Shown here in pieces: positions 38,166 through 46,907 of a stretch of 61,997 nt of DNA. Position numbers and translations under genes: made by a program. This DNA is from CAYMCQ01 sp964389025 (GTDB lineage: Bacteria > Verrucomicrobiota > Verrucomicrobiia > Limisphaerales > CAYMCQ01). The notes beneath the pieces were generated by a model. That model was not told where the DNA came from. It made no database searches and saw only the letters and a program-made list of their open reading frames with translations. The stretch is from NCBI GenBank assembly GCA_964389025.1, contig CAYMCQ010000017.1:1-61997 (forward strand). Reading direction: 5' to 3'. Numbering within the stretch: the stretch's first letter is position 1; every line of letters starts with the position of its first letter.

Positions 38166-39368
38166 TTACCGATCCGGCATCTTGGGAACGATGTCCGTTT
38201 GCAATGCCGGGTCAGCGGCGCGGATTTCCGTCACGGGCAGGCCGAGTTCGCGGCGCACGATGTTCGCGCCTTGAGCTATGGCCGTGGTCTTGAAGAAGCC
38301 GATCTCGCGGTTGCAGCCCTGACGGCCAAATCCGCAGTCGCTCGAAACAATCAGTTGCTCGGGGGTGATGAATTTCAGCGCGTGCCGGATGGACGCCGCG
38401 ACATCCTCGGGACGTTCGACCTGGAGGGTGCGGTGGCTGACGACGCCCACGCAGATTTTTTTCTTCAGTTTGCCTTTGAAGGGCGCGAACAGTTCAAGCT
38501 CGCGCATGTTCCGGTCTTTCATCTCCAGCGTCCACACGTCGCCACGGCAGGCTTCGAGGTAGAGTTCGAAAGACTCGCGGTAGCTGTCGTTTTCGATGAC
38601 GCGTTGCATGTTGGGGTTGCCCCAACAGGTGTGAATCCAGAGTTCCACGTCATCCAGTCCCTGCACCTCGCGGTTGTAGCATTCGACCATGAATTTGACC
38701 TCGTCATGCGCGCGGCCATACGTGTTGGCCCAGAAGTGCAAGGTGGGTTCCTCGATTTGGATGCACTTGCAGCCCGCGTCGCGTAGCGCGAGCAACTCCT
38801 TGTTCATGGCCTCCGCCATGTCCCAGATGACTTCATGGCGGTCTTTGTATTTCGGCGTGTGAATGTCGAGAAAGAGTCCCATCACTTGCGAGCAGCAGGT
38901 CCCGAAGCGCACGGGTTTGGACGTCTTGCTTTGCGCGATGCGCCAGATCTTGGCGTAGTCGAGCGGGCGATGCTCCACTTTGTCCACCACGCGCGGCCAG
39001 CGCCAGCCGGTGTAAATCTCGTTCAGCAGCGTGCCCGGCGGATAGCGAAGCCACGGCGAACGGGTTTCTTCGGATTGAAGATAGTCGCCCTCGAACCCGG
39101 CCCAGCGTTGCAGCGGGAAATGATGCCACGACCGCCCGGCCATGTCGTCGTCGCAATGCAAATCACCGTGCGTGAGGATGTCAATGCCGGCGCGCTCCTG
39201 GTCGCTGAGGACGGTGGCCAACGCGTCCTGAAATTTTTCGCGGAAGCGCACGTCCATCATGCATGTGCTGAGCGGCTGCCCCCACATGCTGGCGTCGAAC
39301 CAGCGGGGACGCGGCCAGGAGCCGGTGATGGTGCAGGGAAGAATCTTGTCGGCGGTTACGGTGAACAT
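38166..39368 (-). CDS. Cobalamin-independent methionine synthase-like protein (MetE C-terminal domain)
   Basis: 400 residues from ATG 39368 (MFTVTADKILPCTITGSWPR); the frame is open to 39530 with an unlike extension. It is a single MetE C-terminal-type barrel. The zinc-site elements ELWIHTCWGN (His and Cys) and LIVSSDCGFGRQG (Cys) are present with IQIEEPTLHF between them. Full-length MetE has two barrels, so this stand-alone form may move methyl groups between other donors and thiols, as proposed for short MetE-like proteins. It is divergent from the Tat sugar isomerase at 39489. Confidence 0.85.
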   Translation of the reverse strand: MFTVTADKILPCTITGSWPRPRWFDASMWGQPLSTCMMDVRFREKFQDALATVLSDQERAGIDILTHGDLHCDDDMAGRSWHHFPLQRWAGFEGDYLQSEETRSPWLRYPPGTLLNEIYTGWRWPRVVDKVEHRPLDYAKIWRIAQSKTSKPVRFGTCCSQVMGLFLDIHTPKYKDRHEVIWDMAEAMNKELLALRDAGCKCIQIEEPTLHFWANTYGRAHDEVKFMVECYNREVQGLDDVELWIHTCWGNPNMQRVIENDSYRESFELYLEACRGDVWTLEMKDRNMRELELFAPFKGKLKKKICVGVVSHRTLQVERPEDVAASIRHALKFITPEQLIVSSDCGFGRQGCNREIGFFKTTAIAQGANIVRRELGLPVTEIRAADPALQTDIVPKMPDR

Positions 39369-39488
39369 TGTGTTTGAATTTGGTTCGCTGGTGTCCGGAT
39401 AACGGCAAAAAATACAACCACCGGCGCTGTTCGCAAAAGGAAAAAGAGCTGTGTTGACGTGGCGTTGGCCGACGAGTATGCAAGAGGC

Positions 39489-40358
39489 ATGAACACACAA
39501 CCCATCACCAGGCGTGAATTTCTCAAACACAGCACCCTAGCCGCAGCGGCGGTGTGCGCGGCGAGTCTGCCGGCAAATTTATTTGCGGCGGGAGAATACG
39601 GCGGCAACAAGATTCCCTTCGGCCTCCAGCTTTATTCGGTGCGTAACGAATGCGCCAAAGACCTGGTCGGCACGGTCACAGCAGTGGCGAAGATGGGTTA
39701 CAAGGGCGTCGAGTTTGCGGGCTATTACGGGCGCGACGCCAAGACACTCCGCAAATTGCTTGATGATGTCGGCCTGAAATGTTGCGGCACGCACATCGGG
39801 CTGGACACGTTGCTCGGCGACAATCTACCGAAGACGATTGAGTTCAACCAGACCCTCGGCAACAAGTTTCTCATCGTGCCGGGTATGCCGGGCAAATACA
39901 CCAAGTCGCGCCAGGGCTGGCTGGACGCGGCGGACATCTTCAGCGAATTGGCCGGCAAAGTGAAACCGCAGGGAATGTGCGTCGGCTTTCACAACCACAG
40001 CATCGAATTCAAGCCGCTGGAAGGCGAGAAACCGTGGGACACATTTTTCAATCGGGCGAAAAAAGAGGTCGTCATCCAGTTCGACACCGGCAACGCGACC
40101 GCCGAGGCCAGTGAGCCGACGGTCAATTTGAAAAAGCATCCCGGCCGCGTCGCGAGCCTCCACGTCAAACCCTATTCCAAAGCCAAGCCCAACGCGCTGA
40201 TCGGCGACGACGAGTTGCCGTGGAAGGAAATTTTCCGCATCTGCGAAACCACCGGCGGCACGGAATGGTATATCATGGAATACGAGAGCGATGCCTACCC
40301 GCCGCTGGTGAGCGTGGAGAAGTCGCTCGAAGTGATGCGCAAATGGAGCAAGTGCTGA
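39489..40358 (+). CDS. Tat-exported TIM-barrel sugar isomerase/epimerase-like protein
   Basis: 289 residues. Start at 39489 gives the twin-arginine leader MNTQPITRREFLKHSTLAAA with R8/R9; the frame opens at 39459. The barrel belongs to the AP-endonuclease-2/xylose-isomerase-like superfamily: IPFGLQLYSVRNE, YKGVEFAGYYGRD, MCVGFHNHSIEFKP, VVIQFDTGNATAE, RVASLHVKPYSKA and TEWYIMEYESDAYPPLVSVE. The His/Asp/Glu residues in these strands match the metal site. Exported isomerases of this type are frequent in Verrucomicrobiota; the substrate is unknown. Confidence 0.88.
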   Translation: MNTQPITRREFLKHSTLAAAAVCAASLPANLFAAGEYGGNKIPFGLQLYSVRNECAKDLVGTVTAVAKMGYKGVEFAGYYGRDAKTLRKLLDDVGLKCCGTHIGLDTLLGDNLPKTIEFNQTLGNKFLIVPGMPGKYTKSRQGWLDAADIFSELAGKVKPQGMCVGFHNHSIEFKPLEGEKPWDTFFNRAKKEVVIQFDTGNATAEASEPTVNLKKHPGRVASLHVKPYSKAKPNALIGDDELPWKEIFRICETTGGTEWYIMEYESDAYPPLVSVEKSLEVMRKWSKC

Positions 40359-40542
40359 GGCCTTTCAGTCTTGCCGCCACTCCACAAGAGATTAAACCGA
40401 TTAAGGACTCGTGCAAAACAACTTCAGTTTTTGGGGCACACTCACCCTCACCCCGGCCCTCGGACAGGTGACTTTGACCTGACCCCCGAAAAGTGGACGT
40501 GACAAGAGTAGGGTTCTGCTGCGAAGAAAGAGCAGCAGAACT

Positions 40543-40809
40543 ATGAGAAAAAGTAAATTCAGCGAAGAACAGATCATCGGGATCCTCCGAGAGGCCGGAG
40601 GTGACACGCCAGTGAAGGCGGTGTGCGCCAAACACAACATCAGTGAAGCGGCATTCTACAAGTGGCGGTCCAAGTATGGCGGGATGGGTGTGAAAGAAGC
40701 GCGGCGATTGCGCTGCCTGGAGGAGGAGAACAGTCGGCTCAAACGAGCGGTGGCGGATTTGACGGTGCAGGTTCAAATCCTCAAGGAAGTGAACTCAAAA
40801 AAATGGTGA
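40543..40809 (+). CDS. IS3 transposase OrfA
   Basis: 88 residues. Helix-turn-helix DNA-binding protein: FSEEQIIGILREAGGDTPVK and AVCAKHNISEAAFYKWRSKY, followed by a leucine-zipper-like stretch (RLRCLEEENSRLKRAVADLT). It ends at the A7 run TCAAAAAAATGG, where a -1 frameshift would fuse it to OrfB to make the full transposase. Confidence 0.93.
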   Translation: MRKSKFSEEQIIGILREAGGDTPVKAVCAKHNISEAAFYKWRSKYGGMGVKEARRLRCLEEENSRLKRAVADLTVQVQILKEVNSKKW

Positions 40810-41714
40810 GCCCGTCAACCAAGCGGCGGGCGGTGAAGCTGGTGATCGAAACGGGGATCAGCACGACGGCAGAGGCCTGTCGAGCGCTTGGCCTGGCCCG
40901 ATCGAGTTACTATCGCAACAACACGATGAGCACTGAGAGTCGAAGTTTTCAAAAGCAGATTGTGAATCTGAGCCGGGACCATCCGCGATACGGGTATCGG
41001 CGGGTGACGGCGTTGTTGCGCCGGGAAGGTCATGAGGTCAACGCCAAGCGAGTGCAGCGCGTGCGCCGCAAGGAAGGACTGCAAGTGAGCCGCAAGCAAC
41101 GAAAGCTGCGCCGGTTGGGGCTTTCGACGGCACAGCGCCGGCGAGCAACGCAGGCCAATCACGTCTGGAGTTGGGACTTCGTGGAGGACCAGACGGAGAA
41201 CGGAACACGCTTTCGAGTGCTGACATTGATTGACGAGCACACACGGGAATGCCTGGCAGCGCACGTGGACTGGTCGATCCGGGCGGTGGATGTCATCACC
41301 ATCGTCGAGGCCGCGATGGCGCGTTACGGCGCGCCATCGCATCTACGCAGTGACAACGGGCCGGAGTTCATCGCTTACGCGATCCAAGACTGGCTTCGAG
41401 ATAAGAACGTGAAAACAATTTACATCACACCGGGTTCGCCGTGGGAGAACCCTTACATTGAGAGCTTCCACGACAAGCTGCGGGACGAATGTTTGAATCG
41501 GGAGATTTTTGGCAGCCTTTGGGAGGCGCGGGTTGTCATTGAGCAGTGGCGCCTCTACTATAACACGGCGCGACCGCACAGCTCGTTGGACTATCAGACG
41601 CCGAGCGAGTTTGCCGGTCGCGCCATCGCCAGTTCGGGACTCCGGTCGGGCTTCGCCCTCCCTCCGTCCCGAACTGGCGAACAAAACATCAAACCAATGG
41701 CAGGACTCTACTAA
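40803..41714 (+). CDS. IS3 transposase OrfB (integrase core)
   Basis: 303 residues if started at the ATG in the frameshift site; more commonly made as an OrfAB fusion from the A7 slip just upstream. HTH_21 region (YGYRRVTALLRREGHEVNAK) then the rve catalytic core: first Asp in VWSWDFVEDQ, second in LRSDNGPEF, and Glu in NPYIESFHDKLRDECL, spaced as in D-D-35-E enzymes. The C-terminus includes YYNTARPHSSLDYQTPSEFA. All catalytic residues are intact. Confidence 0.93.
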   Translation: MVSPSTKRRAVKLVIETGISTTAEACRALGLARSSYYRNNTMSTESRSFQKQIVNLSRDHPRYGYRRVTALLRREGHEVNAKRVQRVRRKEGLQVSRKQRKLRRLGLSTAQRRRATQANHVWSWDFVEDQTENGTRFRVLTLIDEHTRECLAAHVDWSIRAVDVITIVEAAMARYGAPSHLRSDNGPEFIAYAIQDWLRDKNVKTIYITPGSPWENPYIESFHDKLRDECLNREIFGSLWEARVVIEQWRLYYNTARPHSSLDYQTPSEFAGRAIASSGLRSGFALPPSRTGEQNIKPMAGLY

Positions 41715-41857
41715 TGAAGTGTCCACCGATTGGGGTCAGGTCACCGCACTCCAAAACCTCGCGGAATTTTCCGTCCGGGCCTTCAAATCATGGCCACAGT
41801 TTTCTTGAAACCGCTCTATACCAACTCAATTAAAAATACCCTGGTAAAATAAAAAAA

Positions 41858-41890
41858 GCGGGAGACCACACCCAGAATATGGCCTCCCGC
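41858..41890 (-). terminator. Intrinsic terminator (minus strand)
   Basis: GCGGGAG (41858-41864) and CTCCCGC (41884-41890) form a stem with partial inner pairing; on the minus strand it is followed by seven T. It would stop transcription coming from the large secreted-protein gene at 42064-45168. Confidence 0.85.
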
Positions 41891-41963
41891 AGTGGAATGT
41901 GTGCTGCACATGCCACCCCCTGTCACGCGGCTACCAACCGCGCAACGCCGGACGGAACGTCAG

Positions 41964-42014
41964 TTATTGGTAGGTCAGCACAACGTTGCCGCCCGACGAA
42001 ATGACGTTCTATTG
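41964..42014 (-). pseudogene. Stray 3' end of a paralogous secreted protein
   Basis: The minus strand encodes NVISSGGNVVLTYQ followed by a stop, in line with the last residues of the neighbouring gene (VALSGGNVVMAYE). It is separated from it by a palindromic repeat. It looks like the original or a second C-terminal end left after recombination. Confidence 0.6.
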
Positions 42015-42030
42015 CGCCGCTACCCGGCGC

Positions 42031-42051
42031 GGACGGCGCAGCGCGCCGTCC
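42031..42051. repeat. GC-rich palindromic repeat
   Basis: GGACGGCGC and GCGCCGTCC flank an AGC loop, within a larger GC-rich block beginning GCGCCGCTACCCGGCGC. It adjoins the 3' end of the secreted-protein gene and resembles dispersed repeats of this genome type. Confidence 0.6.
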
Positions 42052-42063
42052 CTACCAAAATTC

Positions 42064-45000
42064 CTAAGGACTTACAGGCTCGTAAGCCATCACGACGTTA
42101 CCACCGGACAAAGCTACTTTCGTGATACTCAATGCGCCTGCGGGGTTCATCCTGTAAAAATGGACATTGCCGGACGCCGGCACCGAAACGGTCCTGGCTA
42201 CCTTATCAATCACTGCTGACAGTTCATTCGTATACGGCCCGTTCACCGTCGCAGCCGAGTAGAGTTCGATTGGCGGCGACACCAAAGTCCTGACGCCGTT
42301 GGTTCGATTGACAAAATACCACTCGGCTTCCGCACCTCCGCCGCCCTCCTCATGAATCAGTCGGAATTTGTAAACTCCGTTGGTCTGCACCGCGAAGTCA
42401 AACTGCGCCTGGCCATTGGCATTGTCAGATCGGTCAGCGGGCTGATCATGCGAGTTGCCCAGGACGATTGATTGCGCGTTGGTATAAAGGCAGTTCGTGG
42501 CGAACTGTCCCACGCTGAGCGCCACTTGATCGTCGCAGTGCCATCCCATCCGGTAGATGCCTGCGTTCAATTGCAGCCGGATCGTCGCTGTCCACGCGAA
42601 GTGATTCGGGCCTGCAGAATTGATGTCCACGCAATCATAATCCGCTGGATTAATCCCCGGGAAAGGTCTGTCTCCGCCGAAGAACCCTGCAGAGAACCCG
42701 CATTGTTGATAGTTGATGTTTGCGGTTTCGGTAAAAGACGCAGCAAACTGGTCATGCACTGTCCCCGCTTGATTCGTATAATATGTCCCCGGGTTGTCCG
42801 CATCGCCCAGGGTTCCCGCCACCTGCCGCTCCGCCCGGGTAAGGCCGTCCTCAAAGCTGCTGAGTCCGGCTTGTCCTATTGGGCCCTGCAAGTCCTCTTC
42901 CTGCGCTTTGTGCATCCTGATGGCAAAGGCGCCGTCCGCCCCGACCCCGGGTGCCTCTTGGTGGCTGGGCAGCAACACCGGCATGTGCAAGACTTTGAAA
43001 CTCCACTGGTTGGTTTGAATCACCGACCCGCTGTCGGTGAACACCACGTTCAAGGTGTGCTCCGTGTCAGGCATCAGATAACCCGGCGGATTGTAACTGA
43101 TCGTCGCGCCTGTCCCCGTCCCCGTGATCGTCGCCCCGCTGGTCACGTTCGACCCGTCAAACCGCAACTCGATGCTCCCCGTGGTCACCGTCGTGTCCCG
43201 GTTCAGAATGGTGATCTGCACGGTTCCTTCCGGATCAAAGATGACCGTGCCGCCCGCAGGACTGGCCTGAGCGATGAACGGGCGCTGCGTGCCCGGTGCC
43301 GGCGCTGGGACAAACAGGAAGTTGTTCAAATACAAATCGCTCACGTCCAGCGAATTTTTCTGGCTCGACTCCAGATCGGTCAGGCGGAAGGTATTGACAC
43401 CCGACAAGGTCAAGGTCTGGATGTTTCCTGCGGCATCGGTCAACGGCACATAACGGAAGCGCGATGACCCGCCGGTGTCGGGCACCAGGAATTGTCCGCG
43501 AATAACCGTGGTTTGATTGGACATGGTGCGATCGCCAGTCACAGCATCGAACCGCACCGTTTGCGCCTTCACGCTGGAGGCGCGCAGATAGACGTTGTAA
43601 CTCGCGCTTGGAAATGTGCGCGTGTAATTCATCCAATCCCCGGCCGTCAGAAAGCCGACCGCATATTCGCCGACATTGTTGGTGACATACTGAATTCGAA
43701 CATCGTAGTCCCGGTTCATCCGCCCTTGCACGGTGCCGGGAAAGTCCATGCCCCGATATTGATTTCTTTCCGCCATGTTGATGCCCTGTCCAATGGTTTG
43801 CAGGGACAAGTCCTCGTAATCAATGCCCGGCGTGCCAACAATGTCACTTCCCAGCAGCCCAGCGTAATAACCGACCCCTCCTCCATTGACCGGGTTGCTA
43901 TCTGGATCCAAGCCCGAAACCGGCGGGTTGTCCTGAAATGACCCGCTATTGTAGTTGTAATCTTCCGCTTCGATGTTCAGCGTGCCAGTGGTTCCAAACG
44001 TATCGAAATACCAGTTGTTGGTGGTGCCCACGCCGGCTGGATTCACCAAAATAATTTTCCCGTGATAAACCGTGTTGCTGGAAAGACTGACGGTGCAACG
44101 AACTTGGAAGTTCGTTTTCGGTGAGCTGAGTGGAGCTGTTGCCACTTCCGTGAGCGACACATTTGTGGTCACATCCACATCGTTGAGGAATAGTTTCAGT
44201 GAAGGGAATCCGGTCAGGTTGGTTGAAATCTGGTTGGTGCCGCCAGCCGTAGTGGCGGTGAACGTGATCTGGTTGGTCGCCGGAATCGTATAGAACATCT
44301 TTTGCACCGCCGGCACCAAGTTCACCACCTGCGGCGTGTTGGGGAAACCAACGGGAGTGTTTGTGTCGGAACTGGAATAATAATCATCCAGTGTCGAGTC
44401 GGCTGTCCCCCAGACATCAACGTTCTCCACCATGATGTTGACAATGGCGCCAAAGCCGTTTTGATGCGCAGTGCCGTTCAAGTCGTCGCGCGCCACAACT
44501 CTGGCGAACGGCTCCAGCAGATCCGTGCGATGATACATTTCACCGATCAGTCTTCCTCCGGGGCCGCCCTTGAAAACCATGCGATAGCCCCCGGTAGGAG
44601 CGAGCTTGGGCGTCACCGCTCCGCCACCCGTGACGAGATCCGGAAAAGTAACGCTGACTACTTCCTGTTGGAACTCAATGAACCCGACCAGGCCCATCGG
44701 CGAATTCTGCCCGCCCCCGAGAAAACCAAAGATATAGCCCGTGGTCTGCAACGGGCCGACCGCCGCCAGCTTTCCTCCAATAAAGGTGCCAGATGTGCTG
44801 ATCATGCCGACGTCGTTAAAGTTAACCAGATCCATCGCATGAAAAAAATCGTCGAGGGCATAGCTGGAATCGGCCCGGTAGCTCCCGCCGCGCGTGAATA
44901 CGCCGTTCATATCCTGGGCACCGTGTTGTATCACCCGGTAGGCGCCACCGGGAAATAGCACCTGCCTCGTTCCGGGGCTGCCTTCATAAGCCGTCCAGCC

Positions 45001-45168
45001 CACATCATTGCCGTCATTAAAATCATCCTGGATGGTCGTCTGCGCGTAGACTGCGCTGGTAAAGCAGAAGAAGGTCAACAGAGACGTCGTCATTAAAAAA
45101 GCGACGCCACGAGTGAATGAGAACGAGCGGGAACGCTCCAGGGTTGGTTTGCGAGTCAATGAGTTCAT
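42064..45168 (-). CDS. Large secreted protein with carbohydrate-binding (CBM6/35-like) and PA14-like regions
   Basis: 1034 residues. A long basic leader and hydrophobic segment (GVAFLMTTSLLTFFCFTSAV ending VYAQ) form a signal peptide. Residues about 45-260 are a jellyroll-like N-terminal domain (IQDDFNDGNDVGWTAYEG). Near 395 LNIEAEDYNYNSG starts a CBM6/35-like domain that includes AGDWMNYTRTFPSASYNVYL. Next is an Ig-like stretch (ASPAGGTVIFDPEGTVQITI), then at about 880-980 a PA14-like part (RLQLNAGIYRMGWHCDDQVA; YKFRLIHEEGGGGAEAEWYF). The C-terminus is beta-rich. It probably binds polysaccharide at the cell surface; no catalytic domain is recognised. A terminator lies downstream. Confidence 0.8.
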   Translation of the reverse strand: MNSLTRKPTLERSRSFSFTRGVAFLMTTSLLTFFCFTSAVYAQTTIQDDFNDGNDVGWTAYEGSPGTRQVLFPGGAYRVIQHGAQDMNGVFTRGGSYRADSSYALDDFFHAMDLVNFNDVGMISTSGTFIGGKLAAVGPLQTTGYIFGFLGGGQNSPMGLVGFIEFQQEVVSVTFPDLVTGGGAVTPKLAPTGGYRMVFKGGPGGRLIGEMYHRTDLLEPFARVVARDDLNGTAHQNGFGAIVNIMVENVDVWGTADSTLDDYYSSSDTNTPVGFPNTPQVVNLVPAVQKMFYTIPATNQITFTATTAGGTNQISTNLTGFPSLKLFLNDVDVTTNVSLTEVATAPLSSPKTNFQVRCTVSLSSNTVYHGKIILVNPAGVGTTNNWYFDTFGTTGTLNIEAEDYNYNSGSFQDNPPVSGLDPDSNPVNGGGVGYYAGLLGSDIVGTPGIDYEDLSLQTIGQGINMAERNQYRGMDFPGTVQGRMNRDYDVRIQYVTNNVGEYAVGFLTAGDWMNYTRTFPSASYNVYLRASSVKAQTVRFDAVTGDRTMSNQTTVIRGQFLVPDTGGSSRFRYVPLTDAAGNIQTLTLSGVNTFRLTDLESSQKNSLDVSDLYLNNFLFVPAPAPGTQRPFIAQASPAGGTVIFDPEGTVQITILNRDTTVTTGSIELRFDGSNVTSGATITGTGTGATISYNPPGYLMPDTEHTLNVVFTDSGSVIQTNQWSFKVLHMPVLLPSHQEAPGVGADGAFAIRMHKAQEEDLQGPIGQAGLSSFEDGLTRAERQVAGTLGDADNPGTYYTNQAGTVHDQFAASFTETANINYQQCGFSAGFFGGDRPFPGINPADYDCVDINSAGPNHFAWTATIRLQLNAGIYRMGWHCDDQVALSVGQFATNCLYTNAQSIVLGNSHDQPADRSDNANGQAQFDFAVQTNGVYKFRLIHEEGGGGAEAEWYFVNRTNGVRTLVSPPIELYSAATVNGPYTNELSAVIDKVARTVSVPASGNVHFYRMNPAGALSITKVALSGGNVVMAYEPVSP

Positions 45169-45320
45169 AATTGATGAGAGTTGTTCAGACAGTTCCTGTG
45201 CAACGGCCGCAAAGCCTTCACCGACAGAACAACTTTGAGCGCATGATTCTTTGTCATGTATCTCCTCTTGTGAGTGAAGTTTTGCTTTAATGAGAACGAT
45301 TATAAATCAATCGCATCGGG

Positions 45321-45369
45321 GAACAATTGGGAGAGTTTCGCTTCAGTGATAAGAAATTTCCCTATGGAA
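45321..45369 (+). repeat. 49-bp palindrome-containing element, copy 2
   Basis: Reads GAACAATTGGGAGAGTTTCG, CTTCAG, TGATAAGAAATTTCCCTATG and GAA, nearly identical to the inverted copy at 37045-37093. It includes the palindrome AAATTTCC-CTAT-GGAAATTT. It lies between the large secreted-protein gene (divergent) and the glycosyltransferase remnant, possibly upstream regulatory DNA of the latter. Confidence 0.8.
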
Positions 45370-45498
45370 ATTTTGCGTTTGATGATGATCTTGAGTTACA
45401 ATAATGGCGGTAACCAATGATGCCGGGCGAATGTATCGCTTGGATTGCCCCAAGAATCAGGCGCAAACAATCCGCGCTACCAACAAAGGAGAACAGTC

Positions 45499-45683
45499 AT
45501 GGAGAAGCGGTCTGAAATCCACAAAGTCGCATTCCTCGGCGATTATCTGCCGAGGAAATGCGGCATAGCTACGTTCACGGCGGACTTGCGCTGCGCGAAC
45601 TCATTATCCCTTACGCCATGAGCGATTACGCCACGAGCTTCGCCACCGTGTCGCTGGATGAATTGCTGGCCGCGATGGAGTAA
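45499..45683 (+). pseudogene. Collapsed glycosyltransferase / glycosidase locus remnant
   Basis: A strong AAAGGAG site precedes ATG 45499. The first 30 codons (MEKRSEIHKVAFLGDYLPRK then CGIATFTADL) are the N-terminus of a GT4-type glycosyltransferase (PRKCGIATFT). The frame then breaks, and a shifted frame reads ELIIPYAMSDYATSFATVSL followed by DELLAAME and a stop at 45683, which resembles the C-terminal end of a partner protein, perhaps a GH130 glycoside phosphorylase. A large internal deletion joining the start of one gene to the end of another explains this best; the identity of the second part is inference. Confidence 0.65.
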
Positions 45684-45713
45684 AAAAGAAAACTGCGGGC
45701 GCTGCTGAATATT

Positions 45714-46382
45714 TCACGCGCTCGTCGGCGACTGGGTTTCCACCCAGCGGGCGGCGTAGCAAATCAATTCCGTTCCGCTTTTCAAATCGAGTTTTTCTTT
45801 GATGCAGCTGCGGTGGGCATCCACGGTTTTGATGCTGAGGCGAAGTTGCTCTGCGATGGCGCGGCTGTCCTTGCCCTGGCCGATCAGTCGGAGGATTTCA
45901 AACTCACGAACATTGAGCTGGACAATGGGGGAATTGGTCGTGGCTCGGCGGTCGGAAAAAGCATCCAAAACGCGGGCTGACATTTTTCCACTCACGGAAA
46001 TCTGCCCATCCAGCACCTGCCGGATGGCCTGCAAAATCTTTTCCGGGCCTTCTTGTTTCATTATGTAGCCGTGTCCGCCGGCGCGCAGGGCCCGTTCGGC
46101 GTAAATCATTTCGTCATGCATTGAAATGACGAGGATCGCCATTTCCGGGCGCATGGCTCGAAGGTCTTTGACGAGTTCCAGACCGCTTTTGCCCGGCAGG
46201 CCAATGTCGACGAGCGCCAGATCGGGTTGTAAAGATTCAATGGCGGACAGAGCTTGCAGGGCATTGTCCGCCTCGCCGCAGACCGCGAGGTCAGCCTCCC
46301 GTTTGACCAGCCCGACCAAACCCTCCCGGAATATGGGATGATCATCAACGATGAAGATTTGTTTTAACATTGATTTGGACAT
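45714..46382 (-). CDS. LuxR-type response regulator, copy 1
   Basis: 222 residues from ATG 46382, chosen to match the paralogue at 46908. The receiver domain (KQIFIVDDHPIFREGLVGLV) has phospho-acceptor D59 (LALVDIGLPGKSG) and the lysine in YIMKQEGPEKIL; the C-terminal LuxR/NarL helix-turn-helix is LNVREFEILRLIGQGKDSRA then IAEQLRLSIKTVDAHRSCIK. It differs from copy 2 at about 35 of 222 positions. It stands apart from a kinase, separated by an IS3 remnant, and has presumably diverged in target or partner. Confidence 0.92.
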   Translation of the reverse strand: MSKSMLKQIFIVDDHPIFREGLVGLVKREADLAVCGEADNALQALSAIESLQPDLALVDIGLPGKSGLELVKDLRAMRPEMAILVISMHDEMIYAERALRAGGHGYIMKQEGPEKILQAIRQVLDGQISVSGKMSARVLDAFSDRRATTNSPIVQLNVREFEILRLIGQGKDSRAIAEQLRLSIKTVDAHRSCIKEKLDLKSGTELICYAARWVETQSPTSA

Positions 46383-46402
46383 CATTGCGGACGCAATTGC
46401 AT

Positions 46403-46795
46403 CGGTCGTTTGATGCGGCAAACCGGCTGCGGCGGCGTTTCAAACCCAAGAATTTGACCGATGGTAATCATGACTTCCCGGTGGCACCCAACCGGTTGGC
46501 ACATCGGGCGCTGACGACCAAATCTGACATGGTATGGATGGCGGACATCACTCGCATCGTTAGAGACGAACACTACTTGTATCAGGCGGACTGTAGAACC
46601 GCTTCACCGGCGGGCGATGAGTAACACGCCGCCACGATACTGCCATCGGCGGCGTTGGAACAAAGAAGACCTCCGGTTGTTTTGGTGCATCACTCCGATC
46701 AGGGCGCTAGTTACGCCAGCGCCGCTTTTGCCAACGGCTCGCACAGCTTTTTCGTTTTCATTGCTTCCTCTTTGTGCCAAGAAGCTGTTTAATGC
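46403..46795 (+). pseudogene. IS3 transposase OrfB remnant
   Basis: RRRFKPKNLTDGNHDFPVAP and NRLAHRALTTKSDMVWMADI then TRIVRDEHYLYQAD match the first catalytic-Asp region of IS3/IS150-like OrfB; after a gap PVVLVHHSDQGASYASAAFA is the second-Asp region. The linking part and the Glu end are deleted. It lies between the two response regulator copies. Confidence 0.8.
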
Positions 46796-46825
46796 CAGCC
46801 TCATTGTAAGATGACGGTAGTAACC

Positions 46826-46886
46826 GGCAATTGGGAGAGATTCGCTTCTGCTTTAAGAAGGAAGACTGACGGCTGTAGGGAATTTT
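46826..46886 (+). repeat. Degenerate copy 3 of the 49-bp element
   Basis: GGCAATTGGGAGAGATTCGC, TTCTGCTTTAAGAA and, after an insertion, TGTAGGGAATTTTC keep the order of the elements at 45321 and 37045. It sits just beyond the 3' end of the second response regulator. Confidence 0.5.
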
Positions 46887-46907
46887 CTTACTCCACAGCA
46901 GAACGCT

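Larger units (their letters stand above)
40475..41743 (+). mobile_element. IS3-family insertion sequence, complete
   Basis: 1269 bases bounded by inverted repeats: TGACCTGACCCC...GTGGAC on the left (40475-40498) and GTCCACCGATTGGGGTCAGG plus TCA on the right (41721-41743). It carries orfA and orfB overlapping in the -1 frame, as in IS3 elements of the IS407/IS2-like groups. Both frames are intact, so it could be active. I see no clear target duplication at the flanks. Confidence 0.92.

Noticed and set aside
40465..41752. Target-site duplication at the IS3 element
   Set aside because: Bases flanking the two inverted repeats do not match in any 3-5 base register I tried.
42472..43467. 331-codon frame opposite the large secreted protein
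   Set aside because: No recognisable domains; lies entirely within the minus-strand gene.
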